Positions 30,537 to 40,509 are shown, counted from the first letter of the stretch. The stretch: 64,000 nt of DNA from Rhodoferax potami (GCF_032193765.1 NZ_JAVBIJ010000002.1:71134-135133), one strand, 5' to 3'. Notes: a model not told the origin generated them from the sequence alone. A program made the numbers and translations.

Positions 30537-32049
30537 GGCGGGCCTCCTGGGTGCGCAGACTGTCGTAGCGCGATACGTTGGCCAGTGGCGGGGTCTGCAA
30601 TGTCAGCGGCGTATCAATTTGAAGCACTGCCAACGGGCGTGCGCCATCCTTGAGCCGGGCCAGCGTGTTGATGACATGTTCGGCGCTCGCACGTCCTCCT
30701 TCCAGCGCAATCTCGATGGCCACCAGAACAGTGTCCAGGCCATGCATAGGGATGGCACTGAGCACCTGCGCCATCACGCGGTCCCCTCCCGCGTTCTTAA
30801 GTAACTGCCGTTGCAACTCCTGAAGTGGCTCGGGCATGGTCTTGAAGGGGGCGCCGTTGCGCAGGGCACCGGGCTTGCGCTCTATCAGGCTGATGTAGTG
30901 GCGCCAGTCATAGAAGGTCTGATCACGCTCAAAGCTGCGAACCAGATCAACCACTTCGCCGTGGCTGTCCACCACGCGAAGGAATTCTGGATACGCCCGC
31001 AGACTCACTACCGTGTTCACCCATTCGCAAGGCACGCTGTAGCGGTTGCGCTGGAAGTGGATCAGCGCCGTGGAGGTGACCCGCAAAGGTTGCTCCACAT
31101 AGCCGTCAAATGCCTTGGGCAAGGCCAACAGGCGGCTACGCTCATCCTGCATGACGTCGGCTACTGTGAGCTCCGGCCAGTCCGGGTGGCTCAGTTCTGC
31201 CCAACTGTCCTGACAGGCCTGCAGCAACCAGTCATTGAGCTCGGCAAGACTGGTCCAGCGCTTCTCGGCCGCTTCCCGCCAGATGTGCCGACGCCGGTCC
31301 TGGACATTCTTCTCCACGCGCCCCTTCTCCCAGCCCGCTGCGCGGTTGCAGAACTCGGCCTCAAACAGGTAGTGCCCTGTCATCGATTCAAACCGGGCAT
31401 TGACGCTGCGCTCCTTACCTTTACCCACCTTGTCCACGGCCGTTCGCATGTTGTCGTAGATACCGCGCTTGGGCACGCCACCGAACACTTCAAAGGCCTT
31501 GGTATGCGCATCAAACAGCATCTCGTGGGACTGGGTGAAGTACGCCACCAGCACGAATGCCCGACTGGCCGCCAGCTTGGTGTGCGCCACTTCCAGACGT
31601 TTGCGTAAGCCCCCAATTACTACGTATTCGCAGCTCCAGTCAAACTGGAATGCCTCGCCGAGTTCAAAGCTCAGCGGCACAAACCCCGCATTGCGCGGGG
31701 CGTTGGCCTGCTCTTGCCGCCAGTTGCTGCAAAAACCATAAACCAGATTCTTGCTGCCGGTAAAACCCATGGCACGGATCGCCTCAAAGTAAGCCCGCAC
31801 ACTACGGCGCTCACGTTTGCCACGGTAACTGTCGGCTTTGAGCCAATTGGCCAATTGCTCTCGATACGGATCCAGCAGGCTTGGCACAGCTGCGCGCTGT
31901 GGGTAGCGCGGCTCCACCATCTGTGATTCATTCAACCACTTGGCTGCGGTGTTTCTGGAGATACGCAGCCGTCTGGCCGCTTCGCGCACGGATACGTTCT
32001 CACGTAACACCATACGTCTGAGTTTGCTGAGGGTTCCCACGTCTATCAC
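30526..32049 (-). CDS. istA: IstA-like transposase (IS21 element 3)
   Basis: DDE transposase of 507 residues with the helix-turn-helix VREAARRLRISRNTAAKWLN near the N-terminus. Core residues are in AFQFDWSCEYVVIGG (first Asp), RGIYDNMRTAVDKV (second Asp) and GWEKGRVEKNVQDRR (Glu). Intact, but its istB partner is split, so this copy probably cannot move unaided. Its stop overlaps the istB start by about 10 bases. Confidence 0.92.
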   Translation of the reverse strand: MIDVGTLSKLRRMVLRENVSVREAARRLRISRNTAAKWLNESQMVEPRYPQRAAVPSLLDPYREQLANWLKADSYRGKRERRSVRAYFEAIRAMGFTGSKNLVYGFCSNWRQEQANAPRNAGFVPLSFELGEAFQFDWSCEYVVIGGLRKRLEVAHTKLAASRAFVLVAYFTQSHEMLFDAHTKAFEVFGGVPKRGIYDNMRTAVDKVGKGKERSVNARFESMTGHYLFEAEFCNRAAGWEKGRVEKNVQDRRRHIWREAAEKRWTSLAELNDWLLQACQDSWAELSHPDWPELTVADVMQDERSRLLALPKAFDGYVEQPLRVTSTALIHFQRNRYSVPCEWVNTVVSLRAYPEFLRVVDSHGEVVDLVRSFERDQTFYDWRHYISLIERKPGALRNGAPFKTMPEPLQELQRQLLKNAGGDRVMAQVLSAIPMHGLDTVLVAIEIALEGGRASAEHVINTLARLKDGARPLAVLQIDTPLTLQTPPLANVSRYDSLRTQEARHVQ

Positions 32050-32155
32050 TCCTATGTACCCCTGCTTAAAAATGAAGCAAGGATTGTGGATAACGTGGCT
32101 CAGTTTTCGACTGGAATTCCTTTTAAATTGGCCCAGTGTTCAGTTGGAATCAACA

Positions 32156-32895
32156 TCCTGGAGACGCTGACTGGATGAGCTCTCCACACTACGGCGAAGT
32201 TGATTGAAGGTTTTCATTCCTTCGAAATGACACTCAGCTACGGTAAGGATTCGACGACCACGAACCTATCCTGCCTTAAAGCATATTGGCTGCTGTGCAG
32301 CCCGTGGTATGCAGCAAGTCGTTCACTTTATAAGTAGCAGCCGCACTTGTGTGGGGAACCTGGCAATTGAACAATTGCTGTCAGGAGCACACGACAACAT
32401 CGCCTGATGAACCATCGCTCTCAAGTTGCCAGTCTAAGCCGATCTGGTTGGGCTTCACCGCGCAACAAAGTTTTTGGCGTCAACGACAGGGCGTAGCTTC
32501 CTTCCCCGAGTTGTTGAGAGCGTAAGCGAGGGTTGCTGCATTTCTGACCAATTAGCACAACCTCTCCAGCAGCAACCTTGAAGGCGTTCAGCAACAAAGT
32601 TAAAGCCACCTGCCGCAGTGAAACCAAATCGATGCTTGACGCCCACTTCGATAAGTCTAAGGCGTGCGGAATCTCCATGCGCAAGGCGAATAGGCCGCTG
32701 TGCCAAATCGCGATCCATCTAGATACTTCACGCTCTCGCTGATTACAGGCTGACATGAGTTATATGTCTGGGATGTTCTCATTCAGTATTTTGGCGGCTC
32801 TCTTCCTCCCTTCACTGCGTACGTTGATGGAGACATTGTTCGAGGGATGCTGAATTTTTATTCATACTGGAAACTCTGGCACTTGCGGTATGTTC
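32156..32895. other. Gap without a recognisable gene
   Basis: Two overlapping leftward open frames of about 87 and 111 codons cover 32421-32756. They show no family resemblance and no clear ribosome-binding site. I see no repeat or RNA structure that I can support here. Confidence 0.4.
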
Positions 32896-33465
32896 ATGCT
32901 TAGTTTCAAGAAGGGAGCGTACGGGAGCCTCTCCGGCAGTTTCGCATACACTTTTAACGGCGATAACGATTGCTCCATGGATTCGATGTTGGACACCGAT
33001 GATAAGTACGCCTATTTGCGCGGCTAGAACAACTTCAGGAGTTACCTCAATGCGACGCAGTTGGATATGTCAAAGCGTGAGGTTGTGGGGCAAGCCACCA
33101 GTCATACCGGCAACCTTGCTGTGCATCCTGACGGATATGACTTGTCGATTTGTCGGCACCTTCTGGCTTACCTGCTTAGGCCCGATGAGATGGAGCGCGA
33201 ACGCGCAGAGCCTCTTGAAGCAGACTCCACCACCGGTAAGACACCACGTACTGCAGACAACCTATGCAAGTCAGCACACCAGTTTGAGCGTGCAAACGAA
33301 CACGATGTAATCCCAATAGACTTTAAATGGGGCTTGCACCACTTTGTGAACAGCGGCTTTCGAGCCCTGCATATTTGGTGCCACATCAAGCAATTGGGTT
33401 TCCACTGCATGATTTCAACCATGAAGAAGGCGCCTAAAGGCGATGGGATTGATGAGGTGCGATAG
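32896..33465 (+). pseudogene. Unrecognised reading frame with an in-frame TAG
   Basis: A frame starts at the ATG at 32896 (MLSFKKGAYGSLSGSFAYTF) and is broken by TAG at 33025-33027. It then runs on in the same frame, NNFRSYLNATQLDMSKREVV, to a stop at 33465. The full conceptual product would be about 189 residues and soluble. I do not recognise a domain. It may be a decayed plasmid gene, or the second part alone may be expressed from a start near 33061. Confidence 0.3.
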
Positions 33466-33990
33466 TTTGAATTGGTACATTTGACAAGGTTGTACCAACA
33501 GACGGCCTGCGTTTTTCTGCAGCAGTGAGTTGGAATTGGCATCATGATCGGCGGATTGCACATACGAAGATCGCTGGATAGCGAATTGTCTAGTCTGCAG
33601 AAGGGGAGACCCTTTAGGTCAATGCAGGGATGGCGGCACTGATTGATCGCTAATGCAACACAAACTTCAGCGCTATGCCCCATAACGATGCAGCACTGAA
33701 AACAACGAGGCTTCTTCTGAAATATGGAATTGCGATCATCCCAAGCTCGATGATTGGTTGCTACCAGTACATGGCTCAGCGCGCAAAATACTTCACGCGC
33801 TTGTGCAAATAGTTAAACTCCGCGTCTGCTAGGCTTGATGAATACCAGCCAGACGATTGATTCAGTAACGCAAAGCATGCGAGGCTGATTGGGGAGATGA
33901 ACTGGTTGACGACTTGCGGCTTTCACTGATTTCACTGCAAAGAATATCACAGCCAACCTCGGATCGTTGTCGGGCCACCTTTACAACCCA
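33466..33990. other. Gap without a recognisable gene
   Basis: No supported coding sequence. The stretch leads into the palindrome field upstream of parA. Confidence 0.4.
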
Positions 33991-34577
33991 ACTTCCTCTA
34001 GAGAAAGTTTTCACCACCTAGCGCATCGAATCACGGGCAAGTAGACTTCAACCAGAGAAACATTCTCCACAGACATCACGCAAAACTTTCCCCAGAGAAA
34101 GTTTCACGCTCGCCGCAAGAGCCAACAGGACCAGACAGCAAAGGACTTTTGCTCTATAGAGCTTGAGACCAGGAACTCAGTCCAGGATATGCAATTCCAG
34201 AAACCAACAGACTGCAATCCTCGATCCGCCAAAACCAACTTCCGATCTTTCTCCAGAGAAACATCCAGCTCCATGACCTGATGCTCACCCTAAAAAATGA
34301 ACTTGCGCCACACTCCGCATCAAACCGAAAAGCAGGTGAACTTTCTCCGGGGAAATATTGAAACCAAAAGCGCAAGCCACCTCAAAAATAGCTCACCGGG
34401 CTCTCGACTTATCTTGAATACCACCTGGCGCAAACAAATTCACTCTTACGAAACTTCATAAATCGGATGCCTGAGATGCTCAATCCGCAGCCTTGCCCTC
34501 AAATCTTTCCCTGGAGAAACTCTGAATACAAGGGTTTGGAAGCCTTGGGCCGATCTAACTTTCTCCAGAGAAAGTTC
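33991..34577. repeat. Seven dispersed palindromes upstream of parA (candidate partition or operator sites)
   Basis: Variants of TTTCTCC-AG-AGAAA recur at about 33993, 34050, 34085, 34248, 34339, 34506 and 34555. The best copies are ACTTTCTCCAGAGAAAGT at 34555 and TTTCCCTGGAGAAACT at 34506; one is a half-site. Spacing is irregular (36-163 bases). No gene overlaps them. Their confinement to the 600 bases before parA suggests binding sites for ParB or another plasmid regulator. Confidence 0.6.
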
Positions 34578-34705
34578 TCGGTGGCTGGATAATCGCACGT
34601 CCGAGAGCATGGGACGCAGTAGTAGCAACCAACATCAATTGATCTAGCAAGCAACACTGAGCAATAAACAACTAGTAAATTAAAACTATTGAATATTGGC
34701 AGCAA

Positions 34706-34734
34706 TTGACAAAATATAGTCAAATCTTTACAAT
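34706..34734 (+). promoter_or_regulatory. parAB promoter with overlapping inverted repeat
   Basis: TTGACA (34706-34711) and TACAAT (34729-34734) are separated by exactly 17 bases. The inverted repeat TTGAC-N8-GTCAA (34706-34723) covers the -35 box and spacer, a natural place for ParA-type autorepression. A related half, GTCAAACATAGTTAAAC, follows the -10. The parA ribosome-binding site AAGGAG is just before 34801. Confidence 0.6.
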
Positions 34735-34800
34735 AGCTGTCAAACATAGTTAAACACTGATGCGGCGTGACCCGCATTTCATCAAAAGGAGTGCAATACG

Positions 34801-35496
34801 ATGATCTTGATGGTCGGACACGAAAAAGGCGGCGTAGGCAAAAGCACGATCGCCATCACCTTGGCCCATCTCATTGCTCAAGTCACAAAATCCAAAGTAG
34901 CTTTGGTAGATACAGATGAGTCCAATAACACATGCATGTGGGGCCAGCTGCGGTCTAGCATGGGACTGACTAGCGATGTAACGATCATGAATCAGGCCAT
35001 CGACCCAACCGCGAACATACCCAACCTCGCCAAGGTATATGACATCGTGGTGGTTGATGTTGGCGCCGGTGACTACAAGCGATTGATTGAGATGGCCCGG
35101 ATCGTTGACCTTTGGATTGCGCCGACTGGCCCCAGCCAGAAAGAGGCTGATTCCAACATCAACCTTATCGAAGCCTTCGCAAGCGCTAACCACAAACACA
35201 AAAACGGCAAGATTCCCCTCGCGTTCGTCTACAACCGCGCACCCGCAAGTAGCAACTCCACCGAAGCACAGGAAGCCATTGATGCCTTACGTCAGTACGC
35301 ACCTGAAGTGACAGTGATGAACTCCGTGCTGTGCGAGCGAAAAATCTACCGTGACGCTGACAAGATGGGCCGAACCATCATGGAAATGGCACCAGCTCAA
35401 CGTCGCAAAGCAGAGGCTGAATTCGTAGCGTTCTTCAACGAAGCATTCAGCATTTACGACCAGTTCCAAAAGGAGGCCAAAAATGGCAACACATAA
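34801..35496 (+). CDS. parA: ParA-family partition ATPase
   Basis: Walker-type ATPase that positions plasmid copies by dynamic binding to the nucleoid. The 231-residue product has the deviant Walker A motif HEKGGVGKST at residues 7-16, Walker A' VALVDTDESNN and Walker B DIVVVDVGAGD. It lacks the N-terminal helix-turn-helix of type Ia ParA, so it resembles the small type Ib/MinD-like group. Ribosome-binding site AAGGAG is suitably placed. It overlaps parB by 14 bases. All motifs are intact. Confidence 0.93.
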   Translation: MILMVGHEKGGVGKSTIAITLAHLIAQVTKSKVALVDTDESNNTCMWGQLRSSMGLTSDVTIMNQAIDPTANIPNLAKVYDIVVVDVGAGDYKRLIEMARIVDLWIAPTGPSQKEADSNINLIEAFASANHKHKNGKIPLAFVYNRAPASSNSTEAQEAIDALRQYAPEVTVMNSVLCERKIYRDADKMGRTIMEMAPAQRRKAEAEFVAFFNEAFSIYDQFQKEAKNGNT

Positions 35497-36547
35497 ACCA
35501 AAAGGGCCAGTGATGCCCCAACGCCGTCCTGGCGCAGTAGTCATCCCGGCAATTGTTGTGCCGACCATTGGACGCAGCACTGACCATGAGCAGATGCGAC
35601 GCGCCTTGAGCACTTTGCCTGAAGCGACTACCGTCACGACTACGCCCCGAGCTGTGCCGGGTGAGCGTGCACTGGGCTTCCAAGCCGCAAAGCTCGCCTT
35701 GGAAGGTGAGGATTTCGTCATCGGTCAGAACTACATCATTCCGCACCAGCGCATCATTCGCAGCAAAAACAACGCTCGGATTTACTACACCGCTGCCGAT
35801 CTTGAAGAGACGACTGAAAGCCTGATTCAGAACAAGCAGCTCCAGCCTGCACTGGGTTACGTGCGGGACGGGAAGGTCGTATTGACGGATGGCGGTAAGC
35901 GCCTGCAAGCCTCGGCGATGGCTGGCATTTACACACTGGAAGTGAAGATCATTCCAGAGCCAGAAACAGAAGCGGAAGAGTACGAGCAGTCCCGCTTGAT
36001 CAACCTGCATCGCAGCGCTCAAAGTGGCATTGATGACGCCTTCAAGTGGAAAGAGTTGCTTGATCGAGGCGTCTACCGGACGCAAGAAGAACTGGCAACA
36101 CGGTTGGGCGTGAAGCCACCACAGGTGTCGAAAATACTGGGCATCACCCGCATCCCAGAACGGCTGATCAAGACGATGGTGGAGCATCCGTCTACAAGTG
36201 GATGGGCCATGGCGTATGCGATCAGCCAAATCTTCGAAACCAAAGTGGTTCAAGAGCGTGGAGCCGAAGAGTGCGAAAAGATCGCTGAAGAGATCGTGGA
36301 TATGGCCACCAAGGGCGACCTGAGCCGTAGCCAAGTCGAGGCCTTGATCAAAAAGCGCATGGATGGCCCAAAAACCCGTCTACAGCCTCTCACAAACGCG
36401 ATCAACTACGGCGGCATTGCGGGCACGCTGAAAGTGTTTCCACAGCGCGGCCAGCTCGATCTGTCGTTCACCGGCCTGGCACCGGAGAAGGTCACCGAGT
36501 TGGAAGAACTGATCAAGAAAGCGCTGAGCGAGCAAAAGGCGAACTGA
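35483..36547 (+). CDS. parB: ParB-family partition protein
   Basis: Centromere-binding partner of ParA. The 354-residue product has an N-terminal Arg/Pro-rich tail that could stimulate ParA. A ParB/Srx-like domain follows (FVIGQNYIIPHQRIIRSKNN; SRLINLHRSAQSGIDD), then a helix-turn-helix region (YRTQEELATRLGVKPPQVSK, ILGITRIPERLI) and a C-terminal dimerisation-like segment. The usual GERR-type box is replaced by GGKRLQASAMAG. It is co-transcribed with parA by overlap. Its own terminator is now separated from it by an IS1595 insertion. Confidence 0.9.
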   Translation: MATHKPKGPVMPQRRPGAVVIPAIVVPTIGRSTDHEQMRRALSTLPEATTVTTTPRAVPGERALGFQAAKLALEGEDFVIGQNYIIPHQRIIRSKNNARIYYTAADLEETTESLIQNKQLQPALGYVRDGKVVLTDGGKRLQASAMAGIYTLEVKIIPEPETEAEEYEQSRLINLHRSAQSGIDDAFKWKELLDRGVYRTQEELATRLGVKPPQVSKILGITRIPERLIKTMVEHPSTSGWAMAYAISQIFETKVVQERGAEECEKIAEEIVDMATKGDLSRSQVEALIKKRMDGPKTRLQPLTNAINYGGIAGTLKVFPQRGQLDLSFTGLAPEKVTELEELIKKALSEQKAN

Positions 36548-36569
36548 GGGTTTAACACCCCTTTCAAAA

Positions 36570-37634
36570 GGCTCTGTCACCTTATCGTGTTGGTGAGTAC
36601 ACTTTGGCGCTATGCGCCGCCGAGATTTCCAGCGGTTGGTGGAGTCCTTAGAGTCCCTCAGCCCCCATCAATTGCGTCAACTGGACGAGACCGTAAGCAA
36701 GCTCGCCCAGCAAACTGCCGTGCGGGAGCTCGTAACTGCGCATGTGGAACGTGAGGGGCAATGCCCTCACTGCCAAGGTAATGCGTTCCAGCGGTGGGGG
36801 ACTACTGCGTCCGGGGAGCAGCGATACCGGTGCAAGAAGTGCTTCAAGAGCTTCACCGGGCTCACGGGTTCCCCGTTAAACGGCCTCTGGCATAAAAGTC
36901 TGCTGCTGGAGTACGCCCAGTGCATGAAGGTCGGTTTGAGCGTGCGAGAGACTGCTGAGCAACTCGGACTGCACCGCAATGTGGTGTTTCGTTGGCGACA
37001 CCGACTGATGCCGCCAAATAGCGCGCATCAACCCGAAGCATTAGAGGGAGTGGCAGAGGTCGATGAAGCCTTCTTTCGGGAGTCGTTTAAGGGTCTCAAG
37101 AAAGGAATGCCTCGAACAGCCCATAAGCGCGCTATGCCGGCGGGCAAGCGAGGAATCTCCAAAGAGCAGATTCCTGTACTTACAGCCGTATCCCGCGGCT
37201 CCCGCACAAGCTTCATGTCTGTGTTACCTGGTGTACCAAGTGCTTCCTCGATTACTTCTTCTTTGGGGCCGCTCCTGTCCAAAGATACGGTCTTGGTATC
37301 GGACTCAGCAAGTTCGTATAAAACCGCAGCCAAGAACTTGGGAATTGTTATCCGTCAAATCCCCAGGGGGACTCACAAGCTGGGGCCGTATCACATCCAG
37401 AACGTTAACGCTCTGCACAGTCGCATGAAGAGCTGGTTCAAACCCTTTAAGGGAGTTGCAACGAAGTACCTCCCTGTCTACTTGGCGTGGTTCCGGTTCT
37501 ACGACGAGAGCGGATGGTCACGAGTCCCTGAAGACTTGATAAAGGATGTCATATCCAGACCGCGTGTGAGACCCAACGGCCCCTCTGAAACATCAACATT
37601 GGAGTAAATTCCAACACGATAAGGTGACAGAGCC
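36570..37634 (+). mobile_element. IS1595-family element (1065 bp) with 8-bp target duplication
   Basis: Terminal repeats start GGCTCTGTCACCTTATCG at both ends. TTTCAAAA is duplicated at 36562-36569 and 37635-37642, the 8-bp duplication expected of the family. It carries one transposase gene. A truncated copy is at 60980. Confidence 0.95.
36612..37607 (+). CDS. IS1595-family transposase
   Basis: A 331-residue transposase. It has an N-terminal zinc ribbon (CPHCQGNAFQRWG ... YRCKKCFKSF), a helix-turn-helix (SVRETAEQLGLHRNVVFRWR) and the DDE-type core of IS1595 enzymes. The core starts in GVAEVDEAFFRESFKG, with the second Asp in DTVLVSDSASSYKTA and the final motif around YHIQNVNALHSRMKSWF. Full length and apparently intact. 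Confidence 0.93.
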   Translation: MRRRDFQRLVESLESLSPHQLRQLDETVSKLAQQTAVRELVTAHVEREGQCPHCQGNAFQRWGTTASGEQRYRCKKCFKSFTGLTGSPLNGLWHKSLLLEYAQCMKVGLSVRETAEQLGLHRNVVFRWRHRLMPPNSAHQPEALEGVAEVDEAFFRESFKGLKKGMPRTAHKRAMPAGKRGISKEQIPVLTAVSRGSRTSFMSVLPGVPSASSITSSLGPLLSKDTVLVSDSASSYKTAAKNLGIVIRQIPRGTHKLGPYHIQNVNALHSRMKSWFKPFKGVATKYLPVYLAWFRFYDESGWSRVPEDLIKDVISRPRVRPNGPSETSTLE

Positions 37635-37644
37635 TTTCAAAAAG

Positions 37645-37667
37645 GCCACCCTCGGGTGGCTTTTTTT
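37645..37667 (+). terminator. Rho-independent terminator of parAB, displaced by IS1595
   Basis: The stem GCCACCC / GGGTGGC with loop TC is followed by seven T residues. It would sit about 30 bases after parB if the IS1595 element and its duplicated octamer were removed. Confidence 0.85.
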
Positions 37668-37699
37668 CGCCAGAAAACAATCAGCCCCAGAGTGGAAAA

Positions 37700-39367
37700 C
37701 GTGCTGTACCGCTAATACGGATCTTGAGCACTTGGACTGCCTATCTGGGTGAGAACGCTCATGGATATTAGCGCTCCAGCTGGTGTCGTGTTGCTCCGCT
37801 AATACTGTTAATCAGCAAAACCCGACGTCTCGCGGTCACAGGACTGAGTGAAAAAGGCACAACGTGTTGTTCCGCTAATAGATTGGGACCGATTTTTAAT
37901 CGCCATACGCCCATGGAAACCGTCTTGTTGTGACGTTCCCGCTCAAGAACGTGCTGTACCGCTAATACGTTTGCCCTTTTTTCAGCCCATCACACAAGGC
38001 GCGAAGCAAAGCTAACGGCGTTGGATGCCAAAAACGTGTTGCTCCGCTAATAGTAGTGGCCGGAATCAGGGCCTGACCCCATAGCAGGCGTGTTGTTCCG
38101 CTAATACTTCGACGTCGCGGATGGGCAGAGTGGAAGTCCAGAACCACCATGGGTAGGCGCGTCCAAGGAGAAACGTGTTGTTCCGCTAATAAATCATGAG
38201 TACAACGTCCACAGCTACCCAAAGTGTCATGGTTCAACGCATTGAAACGGTGTCATAGCTCGGGAGGGAAATATTCAGTGCCCTTAGTATTAGCGGACGA
38301 ACACGATTTTGCATCGCTCTCAGAAATTAGCCGTTACAAATAGGAAGATTTAGCGAAAGCGAACACTAACTTCAATCCAAAAATAATTTATCAGCGTCTG
38401 ACTCCAAGGAAAAGCAAGACCAGCGAGCCGCAGATCAAGATCGTGTTGTTCCGCTAATAGCCTGCTCCATAGCGATCTCAAGGCAAACCGGCTGGAAGGC
38501 CTATGGATAAAGGGTTTGCACGATAGGCCGTGTTGTTCCGCTAATAGACCGTACTGTGTAAAAGTCACTATCAGATGCAAAAAACTCACGCAACGATGCA
38601 AGAACACATCAAAAGCCAGGACGCAGAAAGATTGAGCACTTGTATTAGCGGACGAACACGATTTAAGAAACGCATTCAACAAACATATTTATAGAAGGGC
38701 TCTCCCAAGAGGGTAAGCACTAACATATGAAAGAGACAGTCCCACTCTATCGTGTTGCAGCGCTAATACTTTGTTCATTTACCCAGTGCAGCGGGATGAG
38801 TGCGACCAGAATCCAAACGAAGTGAGTTTTAGATAGCGAGAAATGGGGGACTGATCAATCGTGTTGTACCGCTAATAGAAATAAGTCGCTAAAAGAGTCG
38901 GTGATGGGATGCCAAATTTCGGTGAAAGGCAGGGTGTGATTAAAAAATAATCAAACCATTAGCGGTACAACACGATTGTGCCAACCGACATCAAGAAATC
39001 CATTGCTGACGATGCCTATACAATGAGCAGACACTAACTTAACAGAAGGAAATAGGGGGGAAGCGTGTTGCTCCGCTAATGATTTAATGAGCTACCTGTG
39101 GATAAGTGGGTGGCGACTATTAGCGATGTGTCATTCCGCTAATAGCGCTGTGCTGTTCCGCTAATAGCGATACGACGCTTAGCTATTAGCGGATCAACAC
39201 TCAAAATCTCTTGAAACCCGCATGAATAGGGCGTTTGCGGCCTCCTAAGTCTTTCTTAAAGTCTTTCTTAAAGTCTTCGCGATGGCTCTCCGATGGGGTT
39301 ATTGAGTCCAAAACGCACACTTTATAAATTTTCAAAGCCAAAGAAAAAACGTGCTGCTCCGCTAATA
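37700..39367. repeat. Dispersed iteron field, likely origin of replication
   Basis: About 19 copies of an 18-base motif, consensus CGTGTTGYTCCGCTAATA. Direct copies start at about 37700, 37787, 37863, 37950, 38035, 38089, 38174, 38442, 38529, 38751, 38860, 39064, 39126, 39149 and 39350. Inverted copies start at 38288, 38643, 38957 and 39184. Many neighbours are 76-87 bases apart, far looser than classical iteron arrays. AT-rich stretches lie between them. The short element CACTAAC recurs near 38362, 38718 and 39032, and CTTTCTTAAAG is tandemly repeated at 39247-39275. Iterons next to a TrfA-type gene mark an oriV, though no minimal origin can be delimited by eye. No protein-coding gene is supported in the interval. 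Confidence 0.85.
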
Positions 39368-39429
39368 CTGTCGCTTGACGCACAAGGTTTTGATGCATCT
39401 AATCCACAGACGTAACAAACCCGGACGCC

Positions 39430-40509
39430 ATGCGAGCCCTAGCCGATCTACTTCCTGAAGACACGATGCAACCACATGTTGCAAAGGCAGTTACTGCATC
39501 AGGAAAAAAGGAAGCGGCAAAATCAGCACTGAAACCAGCAACCAAGCCCCGTACAGTTGCAGAGATCTCGGATAAGAGCAAAGACTTTTTGGCGAAACGA
39601 GTCGAAAAAGCCAAGAAAGCATTGGAATCTGAAACTGCTGGGGAAGTCGTTGTCCGAAGGGTTCCAAGCAGTGCAAGTATCGAGCAACGAGTATTGCAAG
39701 CCGTTCTGCCGTTGTGGGACGATGAAAACAGAGCTGTCCCAAACCATTTCATCCGCTCTGGTCTATTCACCGTGAACAGCGGTCTTCAACGCGAGTTCAT
39801 ACCTGATCTAAAAATTGCCTCGCTCTCCAATTTGGATGTGCTCTACAGAGGCGAAGAGCTACATCAGTCAGACCTAACGGTCTGGATGGCCTTGATAAAT
39901 TTGGCTCGAAACAAGCCCTTGTCCGAAGGCATTTTCTTCACCGGATATCAGATCGTGACCGACTGCGGCTGGCGTCTGCATTCTGATAGCTACAAGAAAG
40001 TCAAAGACGCGATCAAGCGATTGAAAGTGACCGCGATATCTATCTCGGCCAAAGGCAATGAGTCGGCCTATACCGGATCGTTGATTCGTGACTATGCGTT
40101 CACCGATGCTAATTCAGAAGATGGCGATACAAAGTGGATGGTTCGATTTGAGCCGCGCATATCCGCATTGTTCATGGAAGACACAACGACTTTTCTGCAA
40201 TGGGAAGAGCGTAAGCGGATCGGCCCCCGCGCCAAGCTCGCGCAGTGGTTGCACGCTTTCTACTTCTCCCACCGGGGCGACCCACTTCCAAACGCTGTTT
40301 CTCGTCTACACGAGCTTTGCAGATCCAAAGATTCATTGAGTAGCTTCCGACGCAACCTCAAGACCGCATTGATGCACCTCCAAGAGCGCGACTTGCTGGA
40401 ATCCTTCACTGTCGTAAACGACATGGTTCGAGTCACTAAGTATTCCAAGCCACGCCTTGCAGCGGTCAAGAAGCCTCGTATAACAACGAAGAAAAAAGTA
40501 ACAGAGTAA
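39430..40509 (+). CDS. trfA: TrfA-family plasmid replication initiator
   Basis: A protein of 359 residues related to IncP TrfA, which binds iterons and opens the origin. The N-terminal 75 residues are Lys/Ala-rich and probably flexible. The winged-helix part follows: NRAVPNHFIRSGLFTVNS, LYRGEELHQSDLTVWMALIN, IFFTGYQIVTDCGW, then KKVKDAIKRLKVTAISISAK and TTFLQWEERKRIGPRAKLAQ. These line up with the TrfA landmarks (initiation-type WH1/WH2). The start at ATG 39430 is 63 bases after the last iteron. An internal start giving a shorter form, as in RK2, is possible but not shown by the sequence. Confidence 0.88.
   Translation: MRALADLLPEDTMQPHVAKAVTASGKKEAAKSALKPATKPRTVAEISDKSKDFLAKRVEKAKKALESETAGEVVVRRVPSSASIEQRVLQAVLPLWDDENRAVPNHFIRSGLFTVNSGLQREFIPDLKIASLSNLDVLYRGEELHQSDLTVWMALINLARNKPLSEGIFFTGYQIVTDCGWRLHSDSYKKVKDAIKRLKVTAISISAKGNESAYTGSLIRDYAFTDANSEDGDTKWMVRFEPRISALFMEDTTTFLQWEERKRIGPRAKLAQWLHAFYFSHRGDPLPNAVSRLHELCRSKDSLSSFRRNLKTALMHLQERDLLESFTVVNDMVRVTKYSKPRLAAVKKPRITTKKKVTE

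Larger units (their letters stand above)
27138..32155 (-). mobile_element. IS21-family element 3, interrupted by an IS66 element
   Basis: Ends TGTTGATTACAGCG (27138) and the complement of TGTTGATTCCAACTG (to 32155) form the inverted repeat. Without the 2.5-kb IS66 insertion it would be about 2.5 kb, normal for the family. A left-end fragment is at 61366-61862 and a right-end scar at 9380-9471. Confidence 0.9.

Noticed and set aside
37700..39367. A CRISPR array
   Set aside because: The repeated units are only 18 bases, irregularly spaced at 25-160 bases, partly inverted, and lie between parB and a TrfA-type gene. Iterons explain them better.
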